Source: Ficedula albicollis
Lineage: Eukaryota; Chordata; Aves; Passeriformes; Muscicapidae
Assembly: GCF_000247815.1 (NCBI RefSeq)
Contig: NC_021674.1
Span: 82,382,935 to 82,446,934 of the forward strand
Length of the DNA stretch: 64,000 bases
Direction of reading: 5' to 3'
A program made the translations under genes and the position numbers. The notes below the pieces were generated by a model. It worked only from the letters and a program-made list of their open reading frames with translations, did no database searches and was not told the origin of the DNA. Shown here piece after piece: positions 1 through 13,185 of the stretch; the stretch's first letter is position 1, and each line of letters begins with the position of its first letter.

Positions 1-740
1 CCTGCTTAGCAAATAAGTACTTGATTGATAGATGGCATGACTTGAAGGAAGAATAAATTTTTTGAAAAACCTGCTTAGGATACAGTAAAAGAAGAGCTTC
101 TTAGTACTTGCAGTGCTTATGAGCTGGGCAGAGCAACCTGTTGATCTTGTGGAAAGAGGTTGTTTCTCCCTCCTTAAATCAACTTTCAAAAGCAAGCATC
201 ATTGTTAATTTTATTAGTAATATTTTCTGAAGCAAGGCTGGAATAGAAAATGGTTTTGAATTACGTTTTCTTTTCTGTTATTTTTAGAGACCTTGTTCAT
301 TTTTTCCCCGCTTTGCAGCTCAAGAAAAGAGAAATCCAGCAGGCAATTGGTGTACTTCAAAGAGTGAAATGAATTTGATTGATAGCAGGCATGACATGAA
401 GAATTAATAAAGTGACAGTTTGTTGGCATGTGTGGGAACAGAGTAAATGGTTGTTAACCATTTGAATGCCAAGAGCTAGAAGGAAAGGGGAAATGACTGG
501 TGTGTAGTTTTTGCTGCAGGTCTGCTAGAGCAGTCTTTAATGGGTTATGCAAGACAGCAAAATCTGGGGAAGCCCTTAAGTCTGTTTGAGTTGGTACTGG
601 TATGCTCTGTTAAAGTTCTCTTACGTCCTATGTCATATCACTTTTCTGGAGACAGGGAGGTGTCTGGAGACAATGAAGCAATTCAGGCTTTTCCTGCTGT
701 CTTCACATTGCTGTGCATCACAAATTGGATTTTTGGATCT
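1..740. other. AT-rich non-coding stretch with a short direct repeat
   Basis: I see no gene here. One imperfect direct repeat of about 28 bp is visible at 21-50 and 375-402 (shared core TTGATTGATAG followed by GGCATGAC and TGAAG). The copies are about 354 bp apart and unrelated sequence lies between them. Small open frames lack coding character. Confidence 0.6.
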
Positions 741-1240
741 TAGAATCATTGAAACATAGAATGGTTTGAGTTGGGAGTGACCTTAAAGTTCCAGCCTCAC
801 TGCCCCATCCAAGCTGACCCTGAATGTTGCTAGGGATGGGGCATCCACAGCTTCTCTGGACAACCTTTGCCAGCGTACCACAGCTCTCACAATAAAGAAT
901 TTTTTCTGTTTATGTACCCTGAATTTCCCCTCTTTCAATTTGTACCCACTACTCCTTGTCCTATCACTACAATTCCTGACAGAGGGTCCCTCTCTGGCTT
1001 CCTTGGATGCCCCTTCAGGTACTGGAAGGTTGCTATGAGGTCTCCACACAACCTTCTCTTTTCCAGAATGAAGAACCCAAATTTTGTCAGCCTGCCTTTG
1101 TGTGAGAGTTGCTTTAGTCCCCTTATGAGCTTCATAGCCCTTCTCTGGTCTTGCTCCAAATCCTCTGGAGTTGTTCATATAAAGACTTGGGAGGATGCTG
1201 AACAGCTGGGGAAAGAGAAATCTGCAATGTAAAGATGCCC
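741..1240 (-). mobile_element. CR1 LINE, 3' end (truncated)
   Basis: The plus strand reads as the reverse complement of a CR1 3' region. It opens with the degenerate CR1 terminal repeat (TAGAATCATT ... CATAGAATGG), followed by recognisable blocks such as GGGATGGGGCATCCACAGCT, CTTGTCCTATCACTAC, and TTCAGGTACTGGAAGGTTGC with GAGGTCTCC. The element therefore lies on the minus strand, with its 3' end at about 741 and a 5' truncation near 1240. CR1 is the dominant retrotransposon of birds and is usually 5'-truncated, as here. Overlapping frames on both strands (up to 192 codons on the minus strand) are untranslated-region noise or decayed C-terminal sequence and should not be read as genes. Divergence from the remembered consensus suggests an old copy. 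Confidence 0.92.
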
Positions 1241-4200
1241 AGTATCGTGGCATGAATACTGTGAGCCTATCTTTCACCGGAATTTTAGATTTGTATAACA
1301 GCACTGCTGTTATGTTTCTCATTTTTAACACACTGTGGAGTCTTTTACCCAGCCTTTTCATTGTTCAGCCTTGACTTTCACAGTCAGAGGGATCTCTGGT
1401 GTTAACCAACAAGGATGATAGAAATAAATCTCACTGGCTTGGTTATGTCAGTGATGGAAGGGGGGGTCATGGCTGAGAGAAACATCTCTAGTCATAGAAC
1501 CACACTATTCAGTAATTTCAGCATGCAATATAATGCTTAGTCTTCACTGGACATGGAAAATTAAGGAGCAGTAAATTCAGTGAGTAAATCCAGGCATTGA
1601 TCTGTAATCCTTTTAACTGCAGGAAAAATATGAGTGACAGACAACAAAGGCATGAGACTAGCAGGATTTCATTCAAATTTAATCCTATTTTGGCCATTCT
1701 TAGTTAATTTGATACACCACTTTCTTGTCTGAGTGATCAGAATTATTTTGGAAATTGTATTGTTCCTCTCTTATCAGAAATGGTTTTGTGAAAAGTCACA
1801 GCTTGACAAGTGACTTGATTCTAATTGTTTCTATCTTTGATTTTGGGCAAGAAAAATGAACCAAAATCTCTCAAGATACTCACATTTCAGGGAGATTAAA
1901 TACTCCCATCTAATAAATTATCACTGTAATTTGGCCGTGGTTGTTTAAATGATAAATCACTTCTTTCTGGCAACAACTTCCATATTGAAAATAAATTTTC
2001 TTTGCTATTAACATAAAAATATAATAAATCATACCAAACATCCTTCAGAAATCCTTTTAAATATCATTACATTTTATTTAGACAGTCTTCCGTATCATTA
2101 ATAATAATCACTATCAGAGTCTTGTGTCTTAAAATGCTGATGACATACTAGTGCTGAGCTCAGTTAGCTCCCACAGGGTAATTTCTCAGCATCGTTTGGC
2201 TTCTCTTTTTATCATCTGAGGTGAGTCTGCTGCCCCAAAAATTTCTCTCGTGATCCATTTGGATCACTGCAGGGCTGTGGCAGGAACCAAATTGCAGCAG
2301 AGAGACAAAAGTGGATTTTTGAGGATGACTTTTTTTCTGCCTCAAGCATATCTTGTGAAAGAAGAAAAATATATCCCAGTACTTCATCTGTTGTTAGACC
2401 ATGTTTTGCTTCTCTTTTCATATTAGGCAGAATTCATGGCCCTAGAGATGTAAAAGACTGGACTTCAGTCTTTTTGTTCCTTTTAGAAAACGCATGGAAT
2501 TTTGATTATGTTTGGAGAAAATGCAATGTTTAAATAGGATCTCCTGATTTAAGATTACCTTAAAAGGCAGTAGCAGGTTACAGCTCTTAAAAGTGTTTTA
2601 TTAATTGCAGAAACAGCCGTATTTTGTAAAAGATGAGCCCTTTATTTGGGAAATCCCCTCTTTTAATCTCCCAAGAGTCTTTGAAGAATTCTAATCTTTA
2701 CTTAATCAGTTTTCCTTTTCTAGACTTTTTCTCTGCTACTTATGTGCGTATATACTGTTACGTACGTATCTAAAATCAGGTACTGCTGATGTTTCATGTC
2801 TGTTTATAAAACATACAGCTGATAGGCACTCCTGATGCAGAAGCAAAGGTTTTGCCCCAAGTTTTCTACAGGATGGAAAACGTTTTTCATGTCTATGGTA
2901 GTGCTGAATGTGGCAATGGGGAATAAAGTGGTCCTTCAGCTTTCCCCCATAACTCATCCACAGCAGTTGAGAAAGCAAAGCAAGGCACCCATGGCAATGA
3001 CACCTCAGTTAGTTGAAACATTTTATTCCACTCCCACATTTTGCATTTTCTGAGTAGCATAGCAGAAAACTACAGCCTGAAAAAGGCTGGGGAATTCCTT
3101 TAGTGACTTCTTCATTGCCCTCCCTCACAGTATTTATTTAATTAATGAAGAGTTTCAAAGCAATTAACAGAAATCCTGAGAAGTAAACCCAGGTCCCCAG
3201 TGCCTTGAAAAGCAGCAGATTTTGTAAAGTTTGGTCCAACCCATGCCAGTTACATTGCAGCACAGACATGCAGAACAGATCGAGCTTGCTATTGACATTT
3301 TAATTGCACTCTGTAGAATTTATGTTTAGGAAAAGCCTCAGCCAGTGTTTTGGCATATCTTATCTGTAGGGCACTGCAGCAATAAATCCCACAAAATGCA
3401 ATCAAATGTTAATAGAAAATCCTTTGTGGGAGACATCTCCAACAGTGAGTTTTTCTCTCCACCGCTTTCCACTCCAAAAGGCTGTTTATCTTCCCAGACA
3501 GATCTATACCTGCCACTTGTAGCTGTGCTGCACTACGTTTTGTGGAGACAAAGAGTGACTTTCAGAGAACAGAGCTGTGTAGACTTCTCCTAGGGACATG
3601 CCAGTCTCGGCTATGGCAAGGTCATAGGTTGGGTCTCAAAGCATCCCCCCAGGACGTACCCCAGGAGAAAACCCCTCCACCAGGGCAGAAGAAATACAGG
3701 AAATAGACTCTAATATGGTGGAAAGGCTTTGGACAGGATGAGTCACTGGCCAGACTGCTTTCTTCACCTGTCCCAAAGTACGTAGGTATTGACGAACACA
3801 GGGCATGTTTTGGCCACAGCTGGGTATATCCTTGATCCTGTTTGCTTTTCTCATAGCCTGTAGTCAAAGTAATTAAGTTTCTTATGTGTTGCTGTGTGTT
3901 AAGTTGCACTGAAAGCTGGTCCTGCTCCTGGTGCATTGGGAACAGGGTCCAAATGGAAACTAGAGAGAGCCTGCAGCTCTAAAAACCTTTAGGACCCTTC
4001 AGTCCATGTTTTTCTGCCTACAGCTACAGCAAGGTGTCCCACAGGGAATGGAAGCAGGAAGATCCACCTGACATGTGCTACCTGTGGCCATAAGCAAGCA
4101 AGAGGTAGGTGCCTGCGTGTGCCAGGGGCCTGGCTCGATGGACACAGGACCCACAAATCTGTGTTCTGGTGCTGAAACAGCCACTGCCTACAGGACAGTC

Positions 4201-7200
4201 TGGCAGAGGCCACAGCATGCCATGGTCACAGTTCAGGCCCCAAGTGCTTTTTCCCCCAGCCCCAGAGACAGCTTCCAGCTCTAGTTTTATTGCATACCCA
4301 TGGAAGAGAAGAGGTCCTTCAGCCCCAAGCCTTTCCTCACACAGAAGTGCTCACTGCAGCTCAGACTTGCAGATCATGGCCCTTTGCAGGCAAAGGAAGG
4401 GATGTTCATGAAGAGGCTGCGTTCATCTCTCAGGGAAGGTGATGGACCAGGACAAAGTGTCAGAAGATTAGTTAGATCCTGGTGACAGTGGAAGGGATGT
4501 CCATATCGGACGGAGGAAATAGTCCCTTCTAGTTAGCAATGGCTTATTTTTTTTTCCTTCATTTCCTAGCAGTAAAACAAGCATAGGACATTGAGTGAGT
4601 TGCTATTTTAGGTCTATCCTGCTATTTCCTAAGTGTGGAACTAGGAGGATGACATGTAAGTGCCCTGTTTGAAACTACAGTGACTCAGATCTGCATTCCA
4701 ATCACACATCTACCACCCATTGCACATTTGTTTCAATGTTATTTTCTCTCCTTTGTAATCTCTCCATGCAAAAATATTTTCTTATAGTGAAATATGCAGA
4801 AAGAAGGCCATGGTGATAGATAGACTGAAATAAAACTGATAGGGCACAGTCTGAAAATTCCTGGCAACCTCAAATCCCCATTAGAAAAGAAAAAAATCTG
4901 GCTTATGAATGCAAGCAAGAAAGTTTAACCTTGTAATAATTTTTTCAATATTTTCTTTAAGTTTATAGCAATTTACTTCATCCAGGAAACACTGCAAAGT
5001 GCTGGTAACAAGCAAAGAGACAGTCAATAAACATTACAGCTATTGTTGGATTTTCAAAGCAGAAAGTGAAAAATTAGGTGGTTTATTCACTATTGTTCAG
5101 GGTCTATTCACTATTTATTGTTCTGGTGGAACAATTTAGGCCATTTTTGCCCCATAGCTCTTATTTAATCTCATTTAGACTAACCCTCTGCTCAGTTCAG
5201 GCAGGGTGTGAACACTGTCTAGTTTTCCCGTGGCAGCAGGACACTGAAATATTATTATCTAATTAGACTGCTTTTCCCTGGTAGCAAGCAGTTCCCTCTT
5301 GTTTTAAAGACATAGGCTTTTGTTGTGCTGTTGGAGAGGTTAGCAATGTTTGTGCAGATATCTGAGAAAAACACAAAGGGAAATGAACTAAAAATTTACA
5401 TCTCAGTACACATTTTTATTCTCTACATAATTTGGACTGAGCTGAGATTGTCTGCTCACAAAAGGCCTGGTACTGGGAACAGCAGGACTGTTATTATAGG
5501 CAGAATTCAAACACATTGGCAGAATCTGTGGGAAAGTTTGTCCATTTTAGTCCTGGTTTTACTGGATGGTGAAACATTCCTTGAATAGTCAGTATGCTGG
5601 CCCAAGGCCTGAAAAAGTCACTAAACCCTTCTTTTTTTTCTTTATCTTTTATAGAGCGAGCTGACAAGTAGATTAACAAGACAGGTTAATTACAGCAGGC
5701 ATTTTCCCAATCAGCCACACACAGGTCGAGGTTATCAGGCTGGTCCAAGCAAGGAACACAGGAAAAGTGTGATGAATATAAAGGGGACATAACACCCCAC
5801 ATAACATCCTTCTTGCAGGGTGTAATCCTCTGCAACATTTTCCCCCTCTTTAGAAAAGACATCTGTTGCACTTGCAGTAACTGGAGTTTACCTCCCATTT
5901 TGTAAGATATCATCTCCAGGGCTATGACATGTAAACAAGAAGGGTTGCTATCATCTTTCCAGAATGTGCAACTTTTTCCTTGCATGATGAACAGTACATC
6001 ATCAACTCTGCCTTAAGGATTACTTTGTCTTAAAATGCTTGTCCTCACTTCTGAAGATCGAAAGAATAATAAATTGAAGAGAAATTAAACATATCTTCAA
6101 ACCACCCTTACACTTTTTTCTTTGTTTTGTTCAAAAATTTTAATGGTAGTCTAACTCTACACTGTGACTACAAACTCTATTTCGGTGACCAAGTGTCTGA
6201 AAAATATCTGGTTCTTTTTCTCCAACTTCTCAATTCTTATCAAATTATGCATATGGGAAAACACTGAAATTTAGCTTTTTATAGGGGTCATTGGGTTAGG
6301 AATGGCTTTACACTTTTAAAAATATTTGCTTTTATATGTATACAAATGGATGCCATTTCTAAATAAAAATAGAAAAATAGATAAGATTTTTACTAACAAA
6401 AACTTTAAATTCTGTAGTCTGTCATCAAAAATGTCTTCTTTTATTAATTTGCAATATTTTTGTCTTCCATTATAAACTTTTACTCTTTGCTTCATAAGCT
6501 TTCACAGCTGAGCCCACCTGAGAAACAGATGGGAATAGTGAAATTAGGGATTCAGAGTTCAGAGCTCTTGTTACAGCTATTTCTAAGCTAACTGCAATGA
6601 AACAAAATTCATCTTCAGTCAGTGTTCACGTGTCTCTCTAAAATCCGGGATTCTTCTAGTCCACCACTATGTTTTCCCCAAGCTAGAGGTCTTTTCATGT
6701 GTGTGAGAAAAACATTGATACACAGTTATCTTTTAATTCAACTTTTCTGTTAATAAAAGGGATCATCTCCAGTAATTTTCACATAGCGGAGGATTTTATT
6801 GTGAGACACACTATTTGAAATGCAGCATTATAAAATAAAATTATAGAATCTTGATCAGTTTACAAAAAAAGAATTCTTTTTCACTGAGAAATTATGTTAT
6901 TTCCTCATTTATTTAATCATGAGTTAAAGCAAACCAAATGTCTTAAAGTCTTGGAGGAATGAAGACTTGGAAAACATTAAAATGTTTTGACAGCAGTTTA
7001 TGATTATGTTGACATATCATAATATAAAATTATCCACTATAGTAAATACTAATTTTACTATGCTATGTCAAATTAAATGTCATAAAACCAGCTGAGGAAA
7101 TAATAAAAAAATTTTTATATCTAAATAAAATATTTTGATGTTGTCAAAGTATAAGAAAAAAATGCAAATATTTTGACACTTGCAGATAAATGCTTAAAAA

Positions 7201-8435
7201 TCAACACAACACACTCCCTTGAGACTTTTTATTTTGACTGAAATTGAGATTTCTGGTCTAAAGCTCATCTGTCAAAATGTTTTCACCTAGTCTGAGTGGT
7301 ACCATACTTGCAGCCAAACTTCTGTCTCAGGCTGAGCTTCCACACCAAATAGCTCTGTACCTCACTGTCTCACCTACCAGAGCAGGTTTGATCCAAAGCC
7401 AGTCTGAGCCAAGAGTCACATTTTTGTCAAATTAGCTGGTGCACATGAGACAGTTCTTTGAGCTAGAGTTAGGCTGCTGGAGGGAAGAGAATATTTAATC
7501 TTGTTTAAAGCCTGTCAGGACAGCGCTATTGCTACAGGATGTTACAGGATGTTTTCTGACACAGTTCCACCCTGTGAGTTTGCACTTCACATCTTGAAGT
7601 GATTGTGTTCCTGATCTGGTAGCCACAAGGAGGGACCTTTTGGGGAAGTGGCTAGTGGCTAATGCAAGTTGATATTCATGGGAAGAAGATATGGAGCCAT
7701 GGTTAATACTGAAATGCCTCTTGAAAAAAACAATGCTTTAACAGATTTTAAATGGGAGACAAATTCAGCTGTGATTTGGCTAATTTTTCCCAAGAATCAT
7801 TTCTGTTTGTTGCCTGAGATTTGAAAGATCAGGAAAAAAAAGAGGTTAATCTTGTTTCCTATAAAAAATGTCTAGTTCTCCACACAGGTGGTCAGAAGAG
7901 AGTGTGATGTGCATGGCTTTCCCCAGACCCTCCCACAGCTCTCAGTATCACTATCTTTGGGGTATTCTAAGATATCCTAAAGCTGTTTGCTAGACTTACA
8001 GCCCATTCCATTTGTTTTTATCCCTCTGGTCAGCGAGGAATGGCACTGTAATTTACACTACACAACCATCTAGCACAAGTCCTGACCTGGAAAACAGGAT
8101 AATCAGGAAGGTGGGTGAACAAATGGTAACAAACAGGAAGAAATAACCATTCTCTATTTTATTTTATGTTTACTGTGCAAAAGTGTATTTGAGTTAGCTC
8201 ATCTTGATTAGGCTTTAGATAAACTCTACTCCCAAGTCTTCATGTAAATTCATAAATGTGATTTTTTTCTGTCACTGCATGCTTCAAGAGAATTTCAGCC
8301 ATTCCTGAAGAAAATGAGTGTTGCAAATGAGGTTGATTCAGCATTAAGTACTTTTAACTCTTTTAGTTATAATTCAGTTATAATTTCTCTGCAGGGCAAA
8401 GAATGAAGGAAGAGACCTAAGCCAAACATCTGCTA
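1241..8435. other. Long non-coding stretch, mostly AT-rich
   Basis: No gene or transposon is recognisable. About 3985-4500 is locally GC-richer and has overlapping short frames on both strands that look like composition effects. About 6100-7200 is strongly AT-rich. A perfect 10-bp tandem pair (ACAGGATGTT twice) lies at 7534-7553. A pyrimidine tract ending in TATAG near 5630-5654 resembles a splice acceptor, but stop codons follow at once in the neighbouring frames and no donor or coding exon can be paired with it. Confidence 0.6.
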
Positions 8436-8666
8436 CAAGCATCTATGCTTTTTTATTTCTGTAGACCTTTTCTTAGGAGTACTGGTAAAAATGCAACCTG
8501 CTAAACACATGGGCCATTCCAGTCAGCATGGGACACAGCCAGATGGTTTAGCAAGCATCTATGCTTTCTTATTTCTGTAGAACTTTTCTTAGGAGTACTG
8601 GTAAAAATGCAACCTGCTAAACACATGGGCCATTCCAGTCAGCATGGGACACAGCCAGATGGTTTA
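8436..8666. repeat. Tandem duplication, 2 x about 116 bp
   Basis: Copy 1 spans 8436-8551 and copy 2 spans 8552-8666, a period of 116 bp. Both start at CAAGCATCTATGC and end at AGATGGTTTA. By eye they differ at about two positions (CTTTTTTA versus CTTTCTTA, and AGACCTTTT versus AGAACTTTT). The unit has no resemblance to a transposon I know. Such high identity means either a recent duplication or an assembly artefact. Confidence 0.98.
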
Positions 8667-8814
8667 AGGAGACATGAAGATGCCAAGCTCATGAGGTGTG
8701 GCCTTTTCACTTTTGCAACATACTTCCTTCTTTGTTGAGTAGACAACTCTTAGTAGCTGTCTGTCACCCCAAGAATTGAAATTATATGATCAGGAAAGAG
8801 CCAATATACACACA

Positions 8815-8846
8815 TACATACACACACACAAACACACACACATACC
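8815..8846. repeat. (CA)n microsatellite
   Basis: An imperfect CA/TG dinucleotide run, interrupted by CATA and AAAC units. It is ordinary vertebrate microsatellite DNA. Confidence 0.95.
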
Positions 8847-11800
8847 TGTGTCACCACCAGCTTAGAGCACTCTGGCTTTGATCCTCTTTCATATGGAATT
8901 TTTTTCAGCTTTTCTGAAGTAAGTCCTGATTTATGTTCCTATAAGTATTATGTCCAGAAGGCATGGCACATGTTCTTATACTCTCATATTTTATGGTTAA
9001 CGAAAGCTTTTGGCAAAATTTCATTTAAATACTTGCCAATTCTACTCTAGATAAACAGATATGGTTTTCTCCTATAAAATACCCAAAGAATACAGCAACT
9101 GCTACAGTCATGGGGTTTCTTTTATTTTTCAGAGTCATTTGATATGTTTTATAGGCAACCGTTAAGAAGAATTTTTCCCACTTGAAAATACATAAATAAA
9201 CCTTTTTTTCTGATTTGGCAAAATTGTCTTAAGTGAATTCTGGATTTCATTCTAATTTTGTGGATTTATTAGTATCTCAACATTTCATATTTCCCCGTCT
9301 CTGAGTCTTTGATTTGCTTTTCTTCCCCTAATGATGGTACATGCATGTACAAATTCTGCATTGCCAACAAAGATGTCAATAGTGCTTGTATCTTGCACAG
9401 TGGTGTTTGGAAGGTCTTGGGATAATACAAAGCTTTTCAGGGTTGGAAGAGGACCTTGCAGTATGCCCTTCTTGTGCACTATTAAATTGATCTATACAGG
9501 AAAAAAATATTTAGGTGCATTTTTCCAATCATTTTTCATCACCTTTGGTATACTTTGTTCTTTGGGTCTTAGTATCAAGCAGACTGGGCAATTCCAGGGC
9601 AGCAATTCCTGCAGCCAGGAAAGGGTTGGGTGAGGGACTGAGACTCCTTATTCTTTCCCAGCCAAAGCATTTGTCTAGGACAAACATTTCAGCTTTGTGA
9701 TTGAGCAATCACCTCCACTCTGAATTGTGAGTGGGTTCTGCCATGGTTTTCTGTTCAGTCATGGAGCTGGTGACTTGAGGTGTTATTGGAAAAAGGGCTG
9801 CTGCTTCACAAGCTTGGAAAGGAAAGCAGGGAGCTTCCTCACTGTTCTCTGGAGCTGTGTACATGTGTCAGTACTCATGTTCACTGAGAAGCTTGGCTCC
9901 TCCAGGACAAGTGCTGGCAGATAACAGTGGAGCAGGAATAGGCTGCCTGTTGGTGTTGAGAAGGGTTCTGCAGTTTCAATTCACTGTCTGAAGGGAGCTT
10001 GCCTTCAGTGCCCTGGTGACTGAAACCCTATTCTGACCTTTGACAAGGAACAGCTACAAGAGAGTCCATCAGACACGGATATGCAACTTTCCTGGTATAT
10101 TTTGGCAGAAGTAGATCCTCTTGTTGTCATAGATGGCAGGTCCTACATCACTCCAAAGGGCCATAGAGGGTCACATTCATTACCAAGGCAGCAAGAACGT
10201 ATAAAAGCTCTTGGCATCTCCTTTTTTAAAAGAACTGAGATATTCTGAACATAGTAAACACCACACACTTGACCACTGATGTAGACTTTCATGAATTTCT
10301 CTTCATAGCTTCAACATAATCTGGACTTAATGTGTTAAATAAAAAAGTAACTTTCTTCTCTTAAAAGTCAGTCTTACCCAGAATTTTGAAAGTGAGCCTT
10401 TGGCCTTTCTGGTTCACATCTCAGCATTAACTGGAAATAGCACAACTTTTCAAAAGTGCATGTGAAGGGTCCTGTTTACACTCCCAGAGTGCATTGTCTC
10501 CAATGTCAACAGGGTTAAACAATAGCAAAATCATCAGCAACTAAAGCAAGCCTCTTATATATTCAATATAAACAGAGAACGTCATTACTTAGCTGACCGT
10601 AATGTTGTTTTTAAAAACCCAAGAGCAGTTCTCAAGGCAATAACCTAAATTAACAAATGGTGAGTATATGTGCATTCCTGTGCCTTCCACACTGGGTTAT
10701 GTACTGTACATATGTTGATGAAAATAATGCTATGGATACTCTGCCAGACTCCATAGCACCAGGATATAGGATGGTTTTCCCGGACACAAACTTCTTCAAC
10801 ATGCGTAAAACTCTTCCTGCTGATACAGAAGGTGTTATGTTTGTGGCGTGTTGCTGTCATTGAGATGACCAGGTAGTTCTTTTCATAAATAAAATGGGAA
10901 ACTGATGGGAAATGGAGGTTAAAGTGCTGAAAGGAGAATCTACATAGAGTGGACGCCTGCATTTCCAGATAGCTGACAGTTTGGGTAGGTTGGATTTTAT
11001 ATTGCTTCTGAATTATCTATTCACACCTGCTGAAGGGGGATTTATTTTTTTTCCAGACTGAACCAAACCTGTAAATGTGGAGGTTTTACCTCTTTTTCTG
11101 CACATAATCCAAAAGTTAAATAAGGATTTCCAGCACATTACTTTCTACACCCTGCTTCCAGCAATAGCAGCAGTTTTTGCTGTTGAGCACTGAAATTGCC
11201 TGTAATTCATTAATCATTAAAATCATTAGGAGAGTCTCTTTAAGCAAGAGGACATTTAGCATTTCTCAAATCATGTCTGCATGTGGAGCAGACTGGAAAG
11301 CATGGATCATGTTTTAATTTAGTGAAAAGAGCAGCAAAAGTCAGATTTGATGTTAGTGGGAAGAATGTCATCTCTGCTGCCTGGGACACATGAACAAACC
11401 TCATTATCACAAGAGAAGTATCATTGGAACCAGTGGAAACAAAGATGATAAAGAGCCATAATGAAAAGCAATTCCTTACAGGCATGTTTATGTTTTTTTG
11501 TGTGTTTATACAAACTAAAACACATGTTTTGCCATACATTTTCATCCTTTGCCAGCTGATTTTGCCTTAGTTGACTCAATCTGGTCTTTGCTTTTTAAAC
11601 TGGGTTTGCAGAAGAGAGTCCTAAAAACTTATGCATTAATAATAATTTTCATGTAGTGCTAGCAACTCCTGCAGTTATGAAAGGTAATAAATGTGCAGTG
11701 AGTCTCACACATACGTGATGGGAACCGTGGTGCCATCTGTGGTGCTGAGCTGGAAGTCAAGGCAGCAACACCCAAGTCAGACCAAATGAATGGCTGAACA

Positions 11801-12904
11801 TACCTTGCTGTAGTAGAAAATCTCTTCTCTAAAAGGCTTTGGTACAAATGCTTTGCAAGATTTCTGTAGTTATTGAACAAGTTTTAACAAATTGTTTTTG
11901 TGTGGAACGTGGAAAGTGATAGCAGGAATTTGAAGGAAAGGTGTGTCTGCTCAGATTTACTTTCATTGTAATATCTTTTCAGCTGAATTGGCTTTTTAAA
12001 ATGCATACAGCTGTTCAGGAGAAAAACAGGCACTGCAGGACTTATGCCAACAGTTCTCAACTCTCCAGTTAAATCACAGTAATGTTGGGGAGTCTGTGAT
12101 TGGTTCATTCCAACCAGAATTGCATTCATCAGGCCCCGTAGAAAAAAACAGATTCATCTGTCACTGGCTTTTAAACTATAGCCCTTCCCAAATCCCAGTG
12201 AAGAGAAGTAAAATAGGTTTCCACAGGACTTCAGAGGAAGATTAGGATATTGACTAAAAAGATTTAGAAAACTTTCTGCTGCTTAGGACAATATGACAAA
12301 CCCGTAGGCAACCTTAAAGTGGGACTCAGGAGAACATCCCCTTAATAATTACGATACAAAGAAAAAGAAAAAACAAGTAATTCTCTCTTCCCAAGTACAA
12401 ACAAACTTCAGAAATTTCATGAGAGCAAGACTATAAAATTTTCAATAAAATGTAGAATGGAGAATGAATGATTGTTTAAACAAACTCTCTAACTTTAAAA
12501 ATTTATGTGTCTGATGATAACACAGATGAAAATAAATCTAATTTCTTTTTCTTTTTAATCATTAGGAGTCATGTCAAGGAGTAGACATGTGGAAAACAGA
12601 TCAGCTCAAAGGATGGAGATGATCTTCTTATAAATTCTTTTGCTGAAAAATGAGAAAGAAGAAAGAAAAGATGGAGACCATGCTGAGAGATGGTACTTTT
12701 TGTTTGAAGAGGAAAACTCTGATTGCTTATGATGTTGCAGTGCCAGTTGGTTAGGTTAAATGATTACCAGACTGTCACACAACATTTGGCAGGATTTATC
12801 AAGCTGTTTGTGAGCTAGTTGGGAGATAGGCAGTAGAGTTTTCACTGAACTAAACCTTGATAGATAATTTCAGTGTATAGAACATGACAAATAGAAGAGA
12901 TTAA
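8847..12904. other. Non-coding stretch, nothing recognised
   Basis: No gene, RNA or clear mobile element is seen. Around 9435-9460 the string GGTTGGAAGAGGACCTTGCAG faintly recalls a CR1 3' end, but the match does not extend. Short frames near 9331-9924 and 10657-10863 show no domain and no conserved-looking motif. Confidence 0.55.
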
Positions 12905-13185
12905 TCATAGGATTATAGAATAGTTTGGCTTGGAAGAGACCTTAAAAATCCTCTAGTTCCATCCCCCTGCCATGGTCAGAGACACCTTTTTCCGTACCAA
13001 GTTGCTCAGAGCCCCATCCAGCCTGGCCTTCGAACAGACAGGGTTGGCACATCCAAAATCTTTCTGGGCAACATGTTCCAGTGCCTCACCACCCCCGAAC
13101 AGACAGGGTTGGCGCATCCAAAATCTTTCTGGGCAACATGTTCAGTGCCTCACCACCCTCACAGCAAAAATTAACAGCAGCAACT
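12905..13185 (-). mobile_element. CR1 LINE, 3' end, with internal duplication
   Basis: The plus strand carries the reverse complement of a CR1 3' end: a terminal repeat remnant (TCATAGGATTATAGAATAG), then CTTGGAAGAGACCTTAAA, CCCCCTGCCATGG, GCCCCATCCAGCCTGGCCTT and CAGTGCCTCACCACCCTCACAG. It is a minus-strand, 5'-truncated copy of about 215 bp once an internal duplication is discounted. A 65-bp segment is present twice (13031-13095 and 13096-13159). Full-length CR1 has it once, so the duplication arose after insertion or during assembly. The plus-strand frame at 12972-13238 is a by-product. Confidence 0.92.
13031..13159. repeat. Tandem duplication inside CR1, 2 x 65 bp
   Basis: Both copies begin CGAACAGACAGGGTTGGC and end at CTCACCACCC. 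By eye they differ by one substitution (GGCACATCC versus GGCGCATCC) and one missing C in copy 2. The segment is single-copy in the CR1 consensus as I know it, so this is a secondary event. Confidence 0.97.

Noticed and set aside
783..1361. 192-codon minus-strand frame
   Set aside because: It lies within and beyond the CR1 3' end and does not match the CR1 protein in frame.
5629..5654. Splice-acceptor-like polypyrimidine tract ending in TATAG
   Set aside because: No open exon follows, and no matching donor or upstream exon is apparent.
9430..9470. Possible CR1 3' end (GGTTGGAAGAGGACCTTG)
   Set aside because: The match stops after about 20 bases and lacks the CR1 terminal repeat.
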